A stretch of DNA of 64,000 nt from Cynocephalus volans (GCF_027409185.1 NC_084468.1:98022001-98086000); one strand, 5' to 3'. Shown: positions 1 through 13,262, numbered from the stretch's first letter. Notes: a model not told the origin generated them from the letters alone. Made by a program: numbers and translations.

Positions 1-1327
1 TCACTGAGTAAAAAGGTGTTATTTCATTACAGAGTCTTAAAATTATAGATGTCTTGGAATTATAATAGGACAACTTACATGTGCATCAATACACTTTAAA
101 AGATCCTTTTGAAGGGGCAGGGCAATGGGAAAAATAACCTGAGGTAATTTAATTATTAGTGATAAAGATGCAATATGAGAAAATTGCTTCTATTCTTTTG
201 CTTTTGAAAATTAGCCTCTCCAGTAAGAACAACTTGACTGATTGGAATAAGTGCAAAGGACAGCAGCCAGACACTCAGATTAGATCCGGAGGTAAGGTCA
301 CAGAGAAACCATAGAATTTTAAAGGAGGAGGTTTTTCAAATTGTCTAATTCAGCCTGCTCATTTTCCTGATGATGAAATTCAGTAGCAGAGACTTTAAAT
401 AAACTGCCCAAATTTCTCCAGCTTGACAGTAGCAGAACTATTCATTTCTCCTGTATCCCAGTTTAGAGCTGTGTCATTCTGACTCCTTTAGTAAGTGATG
501 AAAAACCAACCCAATATGACATATGAGAAAAAAAAAGGGGGGTGGGGGGAGCAGCACTATGGTAACATATTAATTGGCTAACATAACTTAAACAAAAGAA
601 TACATATAAGAATATATTTAACTTTTGAAACAGCTGGCTTAAAAAGTTCATCTCTCAATAATGTATTCTGCTGGGTCAAGCTTATTCTTAGGTTCTATAA
701 GGTGGTCCTCCTGCAGTTCCAAGACCATTTTATCATACACCAATCCTGTAGACAAGACTTTGCTTTTTCTGTAATACAAACAGAAGCCAGAATTGAGTTT
801 CATTGACCCTGATTGGCCTAACTTGGGTTGGGTGTCACCCATGAACCAATCGTTGCAGCCATAGGAGAAAGGGAGAGGGAAATGAATTTGATTTATTTAG
901 TAAAGGTTACATTCTCCACTCTTGAACCCAGTCATCTTCACTGAAATCACAGACTGAGTGGATCAATAAAAAGGCCGAGGTACTGTTAACACAAGAAGTA
1001 GATAACACCTTGCTGCCTATCTGTGAGTAATAAATATGCTTTGCCAAAAAAAAAAAAAGTAGGTACAGATAACAATGGCAAAATCCAATGTCTACCTATA
1101 AATAACAGTTAAAAAATAAAGTCTAACAGAAGACAAAACTCATTTTAAAGTTTTTTCAAAAAAAATATTCAAAAGGACTGTCTTGAGGAAAAAAAAATTA
1201 ACTTGTTCTCTTGTACTTCACGAATGAATTAGGACCAATAGATGAAAAGATCAGGATACAGATTCAATTCAGTAAATGGAAAAAACTTTCTAACAATTAG
1301 GGTTATCCAGTAATTGAACAGTTGGTA
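1..1327. other. Upstream intergenic sequence, no recognised feature
   Basis: AT-rich non-coding sequence. The open frames at 463-651 and 648-842 (minus strand) are short and have no recognisable domain. I see no repeat that I can name in this stretch. Confidence 0.5.
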
Positions 1328-1478
1328 TCATGAAGTAATGAGTTTCCCATATTTGGAAGCCTTCAAGCAGAAGGAGGGTGACCATCTGTCAGATGTGTTA
1401 TAGAAGAGATCCCTATGTTGGGTGGGAGTTTGCTCTAAACTGCCTCTTAGATTCCTTCCAACTCTAAGATTTTAAATT
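1328..1478 (+). mobile_element. L3/CR1-like LINE 3' end, ancient
   Basis: The segment has the typical CR1/L3 3' wording: a phrase about a segment 'ttcaagcagaaggagggtga', followed by 'ccatctgtcagatgtgtta', ending in 'ccttccaactctaagatttt'. That order (hinge, variable middle, terminal 'ccttccaactctaagat' motif) is how mammalian L3 3' ends look. It is a fragment with no coding capacity. Assignment is from memory of the consensus. Confidence 0.6.
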
Positions 1479-1849
1479 ATTGAGAACAGCATGAATAAAA
1501 GATCCAAACCCATTCAAGAACTAAATTATTCAACAAAAGGTAATAGAACTTTCAGCTATGAAGTTGAATCAACCAGACTTAGGGTGCCAGCAATCCCTTT
1601 ATACAAGGAAAACAGATATAAATCTTTTTAAATGATTTATTTTTTAATTACAATATTAAAATTAATTTTACAAAAAATAATCACTTCATTCAAAATTTTT
1701 TTTTCTCTTCCAAATTTGATTTATATGTTCACATAATTTCACCTCTGTAAGACTTATTTCCTAAGTTGAGCAAAATAAGACCTGAATTACTCTTCTTACC
1801 TGCTTAGCTCCTGGGATACAGGATAACCAACTGGCTCTGATATTATCAG

Positions 1850-2475
1850 CCTATACTTTTTTACTTACCATTATATTAAAAATGTTTTTCACATTGATAT
1901 AAAACCTCCACCTTTACAGTTTTAAAACCTTACACATTTGTTTTGATATACCATAGTTTTCTCAGCCAATTTCCCTACTAGAGGACATTTAGACTACTTT
2001 CAGCTTTTCACGGCCTTGAACATCTTTATACAAACAACTTTTTCCTTTTCGTTTTTTTTTTTTATTTTTATTTTTATTGACAAATAATTGTATATATTTG
2101 TGGGGTACAATGTGATGTTTTGATATGTGTATACGTTGTGGAATGATTATATCAAGCTAATTAACATATCCATCACCTCACATACTTATTTTTTTGTAGT
2201 GAGAGAATTTAAAATCTATTCTTTTATTGTATTTTGAATCTGTAACACATTATTATTAATTATGGTTAGCATGCTGTGCAATAGATCTCCAAAACTTATT
2301 CTTCCTGTCTGAGATTTTGTACCCTTTAACCAACATCTTCCCACTTCCATCCCACCCCCTTTTTAATTATTTCCTAGGTCTAGGGTTTGTGGGCCAAAGG
2401 ATATGGATATTTTTATGATTCAGAATATGTACTGCTCAAAATAATGTTATGAGTTTGTGGAGCTACTAGGAATGA
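1850..2475. mobile_element. Old L1M-like relic, split by a later L1 insertion
   Basis: Sequence on both sides of the antisense L1 at about 2060-2368 resembles an old L1 3' region: 'ttccctactagaggacattt' on the left and 'gtttgtgggccaaaggatat' on the right, wording also seen in L1ME-type tails. The two flanks read as one older repeat interrupted by a younger one. Boundaries are approximate. Confidence 0.35.
2060..2368 (-). mobile_element. L1 3' UTR fragment, antisense (L1MA-like)
   Basis: The T-rich start at about 2054-2080, then 'tattgacaaataattgta', 'tatatttgtggggtacaatg' and 'taattaacatatccatcac' are the reverse complement of an L1 3' UTR. The poly(A) side is therefore on the left. No open reading frame. 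It ends near 'cccacttccatccc'. Confidence 0.75.
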
Positions 2476-2479
2476 TGGA

Positions 2480-4070
2480 GTTTAACTATTTCCTAAGGCA
2501 TTGTCCACGTTAGGTTTTATTCAATGTTTAAAAAAATTGCTAACAGATATTAAATGGTACTTTATAATTTTTTTTCCATTTGCATGTTTTTCTCTACTAG
2601 TGAATTTAAATAGCTTTCTCAAGGCTTTTTTTTTTTTTTTTTTAATGAAAACAGCTCTTACTCCTCATTCTTACTATAGGGAGAGAATTCAGCAGTGCAT
2701 CTGGATGCAAAGAAGTCACCAGAGAAAGGGAATAAAGCAGAGAGGATGGAAATTATTTCAGAGGAAGGGCAAATTTCTCCTTCTTCTAATCAGAATGGAC
2801 TCTGTGGGAATGCTAGGGAACATGGAGAGAGCATTGGTTCAACATCTCCCTAATACTAGACTTAAACTAAAGGAACACCAAATGTAGGGAGGGCTCTCCA
2901 GTAAGTTCCTTTTCCCTTAAATTCATATGAACTGTCCAGAAACCATAGGGTTTTCTGGAATTGTGGTTAAGATTCCAAACATCTCAAAAATAATTTCCTA
3001 TACTGAAAGCCTTGCTAAATAATAAGGAAGCAGATGAAAATCATATGAGAGGCAAAAATTAAAGCATAGGAAGCTCCTAATAAAATAACATCATAGCATG
3101 TCAAAAATCAAACTGACTTCATCTTAAAATGAAGTTTGAGATGTTTCCACAAATAACTGCATTCATTTTCTATGATTATATTACCAATTGAGTACAGATC
3201 TCTTTTATTTGTCCATTTTTCCTTCTAGAAAGATGTATGAATAGAATAAGAAAGAAGAACATTAAAAAGTAATAAAAAAGGCATGAAAGCGAGGGATTAA
3301 AAGCCCTTGCTTCCACAGCAACTTCACAACCTCATTTGCACTACACAGGCCACTCCTTAGACTTGCATCTGTTTCTTGCCACTTATTAATTCCTGGGAAA
3401 GCACAAGATAAATATCCTCATAAAATCACAACTAAACATACAATTTGAGAACAACATGTTATAGTTGCCTAGGTAAAAACGATTGTATATTTCCACTGGA
3501 AACTGACAGCAATTGCTTTATATGTATACTATGCCATTGTGTAGTAAACGGGAAATAGCCCTCCCCTCCCATAAGATGTACTTGCAAGTGTATTATTACC
3601 TGGCATATATTCTCAATAATGTCTTTTGAATAAAATGCTACCATTATATTTGTTTAAAGAGGTGGTTCTCTAGGTCTCCAGGAAAAAAATGAAGTGTCTA
3701 TGAACAAAAGAATAACAGTTCAAAGACCAACTCATTCACTAAACAAAAGGTAGATGACACTAAGAAAAAGTTTTGACTTCAGTCATAGATTCTGGCCATT
3801 CCTTGGTGAAAGTTCTTAATTTTTGCCAAGAGAAACAGACTAATTAGAAGGAGATTTAAATGAAAGCTTTGTGAGGATAGGGACCTAGACCTGGGCCTAA
3901 TGCCTAGTGGTGTTCAACTGATACCTGCCAAAAACAGAATGAATGTACTTCTCAAAGAATCAAGAAGAAGCCTGAACCTACCCAAAACCAGATGCTATAT
4001 TCTAGACTAAGGGATTCCTGTAAGACCTGTCCCCTAAATTGACAAATCTAAGCTCTGTATTACTCTTTTT
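2480..4070. other. Upstream intergenic sequence, no recognised feature
   Basis: AT-rich sequence. The 128-codon open frame at 2501-2887 is low complexity (runs of F, K and L from a T-rich tract) and resembles no family I know. No RNA gene or nameable repeat was seen. Confidence 0.5.
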
Positions 4071-4072
4071 TA

Positions 4073-4151
4073 CCTGGGTACTTCGAAGAGTTCATGGAAA
4101 GAGTCATATCTTTTAATTCTATTTTTCCATGAACGTTTTGAAGTACTCTCA
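4073..4151 (+). mobile_element. Palindromic TA-flanked MITE, copy 1
   Basis: About 79 bp. The left half reads 'gggtacttcgaagagttcat' and the right half 'ccatgaacgttttgaagtac', so the ends are near-perfect inverted repeats. TA dinucleotides flank it (4071-4072 and 4152-4153), as expected for Tc1/mariner target duplication. The middle 'atcttttaattctattttt' matches copies 2, 3, 5 and 6. The left terminus is mutated (cctggg for tgaggg). It has no coding capacity. Confidence 0.8.
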
Positions 4152-4629
4152 TATATTCTGTGCCTTCTGAGTCCTTATGTATACAAGAAGTTTCTATTCA
4201 CTCTTTAGCCTGATTGAAGAGTGCATAACTATTTGACTTAAACTAGACACAAGCCAAAAGACGGAGAACTTCAAAATGTGCCTTAAGTTCACAAAGTTGG
4301 TAATAAAGGGTTGATGTTCTCTGTGCCACTGTATATAATTCTAAACTTTTATTTTAAAAAAGATAAGGTCACTTTTTATAAGAAACACTACTACTAATAG
4401 CTAAACCAAAATTTCAGGAATGAAAATGACATTAGAAGAAAGTAATGAGGCCCATCAGGGATGGTTCTGGGTTCCCTTGGTGACATTTGTTTCTGATTAT
4501 ACATATATTAAATGCTGTCCTCTGGGGTTTTAAAAACTTTTAAGAAAGAAAATAAACCAGATTCATCTGCTTTCTTATTTGTGACATCCAAAAGCATATT
4601 TTCTAGTCCCTAGAGAGACTGGGGCCTAT

Positions 4630-4812
4630 TAGAGAGGGTTGTGTGAGAGAGAGACTCTATGTACACAACAAATGGTGAGAGATGGGGTATAAGAGAGATT
4701 GTATGTGTATGAGACTGTGTGTATGTGAGATCATGTGTGTATGAGAGGTACAATGTGTGTATGAGAGGGACGGTGTGTGTGAGAGAAAGATTGTGTGTAA
4801 GGATGCGTGCGA
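4630..4812. repeat. Degenerate GTGTGTATGAGA-type simple repeat
   Basis: Irregular repeats of a purine/GT unit such as 'tgtgtgtatgagagg' and 'gtgtgagagaaagattgtg' fill the interval. The unit length varies around 16-24 bases, so this is an old, interrupted simple repeat. Confidence 0.7.
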
Positions 4813-5047
4813 GACTCTCAGTCTTCTAACTACCAAAAATAGGAAACAAGTAGTTAAAATGAACTTATGAACTTGCCTATTTTAATTCCTTCTCTGGGCC
4901 TAAAAACATTTTTTTAAAAGGTTCCAAATAACTTAATCTTCTCCATACCTATGCATATTTGCTTTTCATTGACAGCCTGATTTTAATCTATACAATAGTT
5001 CACTTTCCCAATATATAGAGAAGAGATACACACACGAATGTGATTTC

Positions 5048-5150
5048 TTTTTTTTTTTTTTTTTTTTTGGCAGCCTGTATAGGGAACCCAACCCTTGACC
5101 TTGGTGTTACTAGGCTGCACTCTAACCAACTGAGCTAACTGGCCAGTCTC
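5048..5150 (-). mobile_element. tRNA-derived SINE, monomeric, antisense (CYN-like)
   Basis: A T tract of about 20 at 5048 is the reversed A tail. Read on the minus strand, the body is 'ggccagttagctcagttggt', then a tRNA-like arm, 'aacaccaaggtcaagggtt' and the tail. That matches the A-box and B-box regions of a tRNA-Ile type molecule. Only one tRNA-like unit is present, unlike the dimers at 50415 and 63552. Flanks 'tgtgattt' and 'tgtgatat' may be a decayed target duplication. Confidence 0.75.
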
Positions 5151-5339
5151 TAAAAACTGTGATATTTTATTTAAACACACTTCAATTTCCTTTTAACAAA
5201 ATGGATGGGGTAGTAAGAAAAAGAACTAAAAATTAAATGTCACTCTTACCACCTACCAAGGGACATATTCTTACCCAGTTATACAAATATACACAAAGGC
5301 AGATATACCACCAAGTGATCCCAAGGCTCCAACAACTAA

Positions 5340-6345
<1,006 letters not shown>

Positions 6346-9300
6346 TGTGTCTGGCGGGGTCAGCATGGCCCTACCCTGCCGTCCGGGAGATGAATCTCGG
6401 GCCGGCGCCCAGGACTCTGTGGAAATGACCTCCATGGAGGTCCCTTATTTAAAAACCTTCCATGTAAACACCTCTTTTTTAACTTCGAGTCCGTACCCCT
6501 GTGATGTGTCTTAGGGGTCAGCGGCTCCCCCTCCCGCCCTCCATCTTGCATTTTGAACACTCACCTAGAGGCTCTGTAAGGTGTGGGTGTATTTCTCTCG
6601 ATAGCACTCAGTGTCTGAAGGCATGTGTAGGAGCGAGTGTTATCGTAGACGTTTTGACAGGGACTCTCCCACAGCACGTTCTTCACATGAACACAAATGA
6701 GATCTAAACTTCATTTAAAAAGTGAAAAAGCAAGAAAATTGCTTTCGGTTGGTACCAAGGGGAAAGAAGTGTAAGAGGCCAGTCATAACAAGGGAAAAAG
6801 AGAAGTTGTGTAATTTTTTAAACTTTCTGAGTTTGATGTCATTAAATAAAGTGTGATAGTGGGCATTGCAACATCGAATCTCTTCAAGATTAGGCAAGAA
6901 GTTTAATTTTTAAAATTGAATTACGAGTGGGATGAATTTTCACCAGCAAATGCAGTGATTAGAACTTCAAAATTATCTGAGATAAGCCGATCTTTAGAAT
7001 CACATTAAGGGGCAGGAATTTAAATGAGTATTAGCTTTTACTACAGCCTGTATTGTTGGAACAATCAATTAATGCCTATTTCTTTTCATCCTTCTCCGTC
7101 TGTCCTTTTTGTCACATTTTTCACACTCCAATATCATCACTACATGTATTAATAAAGTAGAACTTATATTATTTAAATACATTACTTAGAAAACAAATAA
7201 GTGTGTGGCACAAAAATATGCCTTAGCATTAGGTTTGATTACTGTGTGGAGTGTAATTTTTCATGTGTGGCAATATAAGAAATGGCGACTGAAGCAAATC
7301 ATTGGCAACTAGGAGATCTTCCTGATTCCCTTCCTGTTGGTTTTCCCCGTTAACTGTACTATGACTCAGTAGCTAAAGGGCTTGGTTTCCTCTTACCTTA
7401 GTTGCTCAACTGGAAAAGTGAAGAGAAGAACATCAAGAACTTGGGGTGGGGAGAATGGTGCATTTCAACAGAGGTTTCGAAGTAAATTTTCAAATGCTTG
7501 TAAGGGAGCATGTAAAATACTTCGTTTAAGCTTCTGTGGACTTCATCAATATGAGGATGTGGACATCATCAGTAGCTCTGGTTTTACCAAAATTGCTTAT
7601 GGTGCAAAGAAAAAGAATAAAACAAACAAAAGAAATGTTTATCCTAGAAAACATATCATTTCGCATACCTGCTTCCTTCATTGCATGTCATGAAGATTTA
7701 TTTTCCTGTACTCCTTTGAAAGTATTATTTTTACCTCGTGATTTATTTATGTACTGTAAGCCTACATACACAATAATTGAAAATTACACCTGAAATATGC
7801 ATTTTCTATTACATCAGCATCAAAGAATAACTCCTTGTAAGAAGCTAAAATAAGCAAAAAATTGGTGCAACCCTACCGATTGGTGTAAGAAACAAACTTT
7901 TATGATAAGTCATTTTTTTGGTAATGTTATCACAAAGCCTTGTTTTCTAGTTTTTTTCAAGTTCTGCAAATGAAATTTAAAATTTTTATGCACTGCCATG
8001 TAATGATCATGGAGATAATTTTACATGTGTAAAGATATTTGAGGGAGAATTAAATAAAATTAACTATAAAACATGTCCCAAGGAGTTGTTTTAGTTTTTT
8101 GTTTTTGTTTTTTTTTTTAGAGAGAGATGATATTTATTTCTTCATTTTGTTTGTTTGTTTTCTTGGTTGTTTTAAGAACACAAGGACTCCAAATTACAAA
8201 TGGAATATTTTTGAACAATTGTTCCTAAGCTAGTGATTTAGAACTTAAAGTAAACTTTTCTGTAAAGGCAATTATGGAAACAGAAACAGAACCAAAACTG
8301 ATTAGCTGGAAATGAGGCAGAGGCCATCTTCCTGCTGTCCTTTCTGCTTAGCACACTCATATGATGTCTTAGTAGCCTAATAGATATTGAGATAGAATTG
8401 GAGGCAACAGCCAGCAGAGGTGCCTTTTCATCTGGATCAGGGCTATGGTGGTGTGCTCTTGAACTCAGTAGCCTCAGAGGCACCTGACTTGTGCTCCTCT
8501 ATCCAGTTCTTTCAATGACTTTGTCAGCACCTAATTTCCTATATTAAATCTCTTTCTATTTATATTTCCTTTACAGAGTTTGCCCTTTCTGATAATTTGA
8601 TGAAGGAGGTTTCTTCCTTGGGTTATTTCCCAGGTTAAAGGCTCTTCCACATATGGCCTTTCCTTCACTGATATTTCTTTCCATTCCTATCTGAAAGGCA
8701 CATTCCCTTGCCTCCACCTCAAAGTCTCTTGCATCAGCTTTGACTATACAAAATCTATCTTTCACTCATTGTTATTGTAATGCCAGATCAAAATGTATCT
8801 GTATTTTGGTATCAATTTCATATAATATGGAAATACTGGTATTCATATAGGTGTTGTATAACTAAGATATTGTTAGCATCATTTTTTACAATTTGTCCTT
8901 AGATGCTACTCCATTTGAAAAAAAAAAACTAAGGTTCCTCTGTCCTTCTGGCCTGAGTCTTTCTAAGTAAGATGACTGACAAAAGAGTAAAATCAAGTAT
9001 CCTAAGAAAGGAGGCGTTGAGAGAATAGACCGAATCCCCTAGATCAAGGAACTGTGTCAAGTTTGAACGAGGAGTCAGGCCTCTGAAATGAACAAGGGAG
9101 AAAAGCAATTTCAGGGGATGCCCAGGGAACTGAAAGGATAGGACACAGTTATTCCACGTGTGGCGGTAATTGTGTATACGAGAGATGATCTAAGTATGTT
9201 CATGATGGTGAATGCCAGGTTGGCTTTATGTAAGAGAGTCTGTGCCCTGCTACATAGCTGGAAGGCTAAACATCTCGTCTTTTTTGTTATATGTCTGTAA

Positions 9301-9414
9301 TGTTAATGGCATCTGCTTAGATGTGCCACAGTATGCAGTTTACAACCTGAATAACCCAAGATGGCCTTGTTTACCTAGAGCTTACCTAGACCATTATCCT
9401 TACTTTGACTTCAG

Positions 9415-10110
9415 AATCATTAACTCTAGCTTTAAGGTCTTTCTTTATGATTATAAAAGTAATGTATACTTTGGAAAATTAGTAATATAGAAAGACCTAA
9501 AGAAGAAAATATTTGAAATTCTACTCCAGGTAATATTTTGATATCAAATATCAAATATTTTTTATTACCATATTTATGTATCTCTGTGTATACATATATA
9601 CATGCTTATATTTTTAACATGTTTTAATATAAATAGAATTTTGTATCTTTTTTTATCTACTTAAAAGATTGCGTCATTTTCCCATGTTATGAAAATTCTA
9701 TGTGAAAACTATTTTTAGGGCTGCCTGATAGTCCACTCTCCTAACAGTGCACATTTAAATTGCTTCAAATGTTCTTTAATATCTAATGCTGTATGAAAAT
9801 CTTTGCTTGTAAATCCTCACACTTCTACCTTGCAATAGATTCCTAAAAGTGGAAGAACTTGGTCAATGAATCAAACTCTTTGAAGTCTCTTGAAACATCC
9901 TAAAGAATTGCATTCTAAAGAGGTTATACCAATATATGCTTCCAGCATTGGTGTATAAAAATGCTGATTGGAAACCACCCATGCGAGCAATGAACAATAA
10001 TATAATTTATAGGTTAATCTTTGCCAATTTAGTAGGCAAAAATTCTATCTTATTGTTGTAAGATATTGCTGGAGAGGTTTACTAAACTATTCATATATTT
10101 AAAGGGCATT
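9415..10110. mobile_element. Old L1M-like 3' region relic
   Basis: The order of phrases, 'ataaaagtaatgtatacttt', 'agggctgcctgatagtcca' and 'agattcctaaaagtggaaga', follows the common old L1 3' region in which a 'ggctgcatagtattcca' phrase precedes 'aattcctagaagtggaattg'. It is heavily diverged. Orientation and subfamily are not decided. Similar T-rich sequence may continue past the SINE at 10126 to about 10400. Confidence 0.45.
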
Positions 10111-10125
10111 TTTCTTTCTTTCTTT

Positions 10126-10222
10126 CTTTTTTTTTAGTGGCTGGCCAGTAAGGGGATCTGAATCCTTGACCTTGATGTTATAACACCATGCTCTAACCAA
10201 CTGGGCTAATTGGCCAGCTGTG
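10126..10222 (-). mobile_element. tRNA-derived SINE, monomeric, antisense (CYN-like)
   Basis: On the minus strand the unit reads 'agctggccaattagcccagt' (A box), then 'atcaaggtcaaggattcaga' (B box), then 'ctggccagccactaaaa'. One tRNA-like unit plus an A tail (the T tract near 10126-10136). This is the same monomeric type as the copy at 5048. Confidence 0.75.
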
Positions 10223-10410
10223 TATTTATTTTTAACCATGTTCTTTACCATTTTTGGGGGGGGGGCGCATTTTTATAAGGATATTAATCTTTTATTTCAC
10301 TTTGAATGTAAATATTTTGTTTGCTATTTATTTTATAATTTTATTTATGATGTTTTTGATTTAGCTTAACACTTTTACTAGTCAAAAGAATTTCTTTTTT
10401 GGTAATTTCA

Positions 10411-10445
10411 TACACACACACACACACCCTACACATATATACACA
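10411..10445. repeat. (CA)n-rich simple repeat
   Basis: A short 'acacacacacacacac' tract with an interrupted end running into 'acacatatatacacat'. Confidence 0.7.
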
Positions 10446-10675
10446 TATTTATGTATATATTTGTTCAGAAATTCTTTCTAATTCTACAATTAGTTAAATA
10501 TCCACCTGTATTTTCTTTTGTATGAGTGTATTTATGGTTTTTGGGGGGCTTTTTTTACTGTATATATTTAATCTCTTTAGGCTGATTTTATGTATTGTGT
10601 GAGGTATGGAGCGATTTTTTTATTCCTAATCATTGAATAACTCACTTTTTCCCTTGCTTTACAATTCTTTATAGT

Positions 10676-10753
10676 AGGTATATACATATATATACATATA
10701 CACACACATATATATACATACACATGTATGTGTGTGTGTGTATATATATATAC
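10676..10753. repeat. (TA)n/(CA)n/(TG)n compound simple repeat
   Basis: Alternating purine-pyrimidine tract: 'tatacatatatatacatata', then CA, then 'tgtgtgtgtgtatatatata'. It ends 24 bp before MITE copy 2. Confidence 0.85.
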
Positions 10754-10777
10754 CAAAGTTTGTATTAAGCTGTTATA

Positions 10778-10859
10778 CGAGAGGTCTTCAAAAAGTTCAT
10801 GGAAAAATTTGTGTTATCTTTTAATTCCATTTTTCCATGAATTTTCTGAAGTACTCTCA
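10778..10859 (+). mobile_element. Palindromic TA-flanked MITE, copy 2
   Basis: 82 bp between TA dinucleotides (10776-10777 and 10860-10861). Left end 'cgagaggtcttcaaaaagtt', right end 'tttctgaagtactctca', complementary over about 28 bases. The core 'atcttttaattccattttt' fixes the orientation as the same as copies 1, 3, 5 and 6. Confidence 0.85.
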
Positions 10860-11177
10860 TATTTTTGTTGGTATTATAGAAGGGAATTTTTTCCACATCA
10901 TGTTTTTTGCTGCTTGTTTCTAGCTGTTGGCGTTTATGTATTTAGTTTTTAACTGGCTACCTTTCTGAATTCTTTTATTAATTCTAATACTAGTAAGTAC
11001 TATGTCTGTATCTCTTAGACTTGATTCGTTTGCATCTTCTGGGTATATAATCGTCCAGTGTATAGAAGAAAATGATTTTGATTTCTTTTAAACGATAATG
11101 CCTCATTTCTATTTCTTGCCTTTTGCAATGCCTGGAACTTTCAGAACAATTCTGGCTCATAGATGTTTAAGTAAATA

Positions 11178-11259
11178 TGAGGGGTCTTCAAAAAGTTCGT
11201 GGAAAGATTTGCATTATCTTTTAATTTCATTTTTCCATGAACTTTTTAAAGTACCCTCG
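11178..11259 (+). mobile_element. Palindromic TA-flanked MITE, copy 3
   Basis: 82 bp flanked by TA (11176-11177, 11260-11261). Left arm 'tgaggggtcttcaaaaagtt', right arm 'aactttttaaagtaccctcg'. It lies only 318 bp from copy 2 and in the same orientation. Confidence 0.87.
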
Positions 11260-11424
11260 TAAATGAAGGAACCTCTAACACAGCATTTACCAAAGTGTGT
11301 CCCAGGAGATGTTCTGGAAAACAAATAATTTAAAAAAAAAAAAAAAATGGAAGGCAGAGGGTCACCTATACATCCTTTTTCATTTATCACTAGAATATGG
11401 TTAACTACAGATTGTGGATTGAGA

Positions 11425-11695
11425 ATATCTAGGTTTGCCTCTTACTAATTGTAACTTTCTGTGAGTTAATTAACCCCTCTGGCTTCAGTTTCTTCATCTG
11501 TATAATGGGAATAATACTTGGGTACTCATAGGATTTGGGGGAGGATTGCATGTGTATGAGGGTACTTCAAAAACTTCGTGGAGAAATAGAATCAAAAGGT
11601 AATGGAAATCTTTCCATGAACCTTTCGAAGTACCCTTATATATAAAATAAAGTGCTCAGAGCAGTTCCTAGCACATAGCTAGCATGAAAGTATTA
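11425..11695 (+). mobile_element. MIR SINE, interrupted by a MITE
   Basis: The left part contains the MIR phrases 'cttcagtttcttcatctgta' and 'taatgggaataatact'. The right part after the MITE at 11557-11638 contains 'aaagtgctcagagcagttcc' and 'tagcacatagctag'. Both sides are in consensus order, so the MITE landed in a pre-existing MIR. Confidence 0.8.
11557..11638 (-). mobile_element. Palindromic TA-flanked MITE, copy 4 (reversed)
   Basis: 82 bp flanked by TA (11555-11556, 11639-11640). Left arm 'tgagggtacttcaaaaactt', right arm 'aacctttcgaagtaccctta'. The core reads 'agaatcaaaaggtaat', the reverse complement of the core in the other copies, so this one is in the opposite orientation. It sits within a MIR. 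Confidence 0.88.
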
Positions 11696-11804
11696 GCTGT
11701 TAGACCTAGTTTTCAACCAGAATCCTAACTGAAAAGAAATCTAAGAAGGGTGGTTTTTAAGGTTTTCATCCTCTGTAGTTAGAAAGGAGGAAGGTGGAAT
11801 AGAT

Positions 11805-11949
11805 CAGTGCCCCTCAACTTTAACGTGTGTTAGAAATTATCTCTTGTTAAATGCACATTTTGATTCAGCTAGTGTGGGGTGAAGTCTGAGATTTTGCATC
11901 TCTATCAAGTCATGCTGATGCTGAGCCCATGGACCACACATTGGCAAGG
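11805..11949 (+). mobile_element. hAT-Charlie MER3-like DNA transposon fragment
   Basis: It begins 'cagtgcccctcaactttaac', contains 'attttgattcagctagtgtg' and 'ctgagattttgcatctc', and ends 'gaccacacattggcaagg'. This is the MER3-type order of motifs. Non-autonomous, no coding capacity. Confidence 0.7.
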
Positions 11950-12488
11950 GAATAAAGTTGATAAGTCAATCCACAGTATTTGCCTTACTTGCCCTTCAAC
12001 ATGGTATCAGTGATAAATATATATAAGGAAGTTACTTAACTGTTTCCTAAGAAGTATATATTTGAACTCTGTAAAATATGAGAAGCCAATGGTTGTTCCC
12101 TAGGCCAAATGATTTGCTGTAGGTCCTACAACCAGCTTGTACTAGAGCAGACCAGGACCCAGATCTTCAAACTCCAAAGCCAGTGTTCTTTTCATTATTA
12201 CAAAGAGCCCACCACATGATGATAGAATAGCCTCTGACAAATCTGCTGTCCTCCTTAGATTATGTAGTTCAAAACTAGATATTCATTTATATACCTGCTT
12301 CCTTTCTTATAAAAGCAGTTTGTTTGCAAGCAATACTGTAACAAATGATATGTTTAGATGAATTCTACCCTAACTTAATCTCATATCCTAAAAACATCCA
12401 GTCACTAGAGTAACAAAAGGAATAATTTTGCATATTGTAGGCATCTTTTGTTCATTTTTTATTGTTATCCAGAATGGAATCTCTAAAT

Positions 12489-12699
12489 CACTGGTTCTCA
12501 ACTGGGGAAAATTTTGTCCACAAGGGACTTTTGGCAGTGTCCGAACATTTTCAATTGTTGAGACTAGGGGGATGCTACTGGCATCTAATAGGAAAAGGCC
12601 AGGGTTACTGCTAAACATGCTATAGTGCACAGAACAGTCCCCTACAACAAAGTGTTATCTGGCCCAAAATGCCAATAGTGCTGAAGCTGAGAAACCCTT
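12489..12699 (+). mobile_element. MER5A-like hAT-Charlie element
   Basis: Starts 'cactggttctcaactgggg', contains 'gatgctactggcatctaata' and 'aaaggccagggttactgcta', and ends 'gctgagaaaccctt'. That is the full MER5A order with terminal inverted repeats. Open frames at 12388-12630 (minus) and 12428-12625 (plus) run through it and are not genes. Confidence 0.88.
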
Positions 12700-12879
12700 C
12701 ACGTATAATGGTTCCAAACCCAAAGTGTGTAAGGGCTACAAGTGCTTTGAGTTGTCAAGAGTAATTACTCTGCTATAAGATATTCCAGTGGATAGGTAAA
12801 AATCGTTTATTTCTTGAAGCCTACATTCCAGTGACCTCTTTTCTCTTTGTCTTTCTTCCAGCAACTCCTCATATGCAAC

Positions 12880-13050
12880 TTGCTATTTTGCTCTTCCTCT
12901 CCCATTCCTTTTCTCCCTCTCTTTCCTACTACCCATTTCCTTTCTATCCCTATTGTGTCTCATGTCCTTTATTCTTTCCCTACCCATCTCAGCCACTTTC
13001 TCTTTTTCACCATCTCTCCTTTCCCCCCACCTCTCCTTCTTCTTTGTACA
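12880..13050 (+). repeat. CT-rich tract
   Basis: Pyrimidine-rich low-complexity sequence (TTCCTTTCTCCCTCTCTTTCC and similar). Two overlapping open frames (12831-13097, 12847-13056) exist only because of this composition. Confidence 0.75.
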
Positions 13051-13074
13051 AGCTGAGTATTATGAAACAAAAGG

Positions 13075-13262
13075 GTTTTGGTGTGCGACAGTTCTAATTT
13101 ATTAGCCTTGTGATCCTGATTACTTAATCCCTCAGAGGCTCAATTTCCTCATTTGTAATGGGTATAATGCTACCCACCTTTTAAAGTTCTTATATGGATT
13201 CAGTGAAATTTTATATACAAAACGCCTAGCACATAGTAGGCCCTCAATAAATATTACCTTCC
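13075..13262 (+). mobile_element. MIR SINE
   Basis: Contains 'ctcaatttcctcatttgtaa', 'tgggtataatgctacccacc' and 'cctagcacatagtaggccc' followed by 'tcaataaatatta', in MIR order. Confidence 0.88.

Noticed and set aside
5048..5150. A functional tRNA gene
   Set aside because: The tRNA-like part has an A tail and diverged arms and matches other SINE copies; it is a SINE.
10778..11638. MITE as the primate MADE1 element
   Set aside because: MADE1 has ends of the ttaggttggtgc type; these copies start tgagggtacttc and differ throughout.
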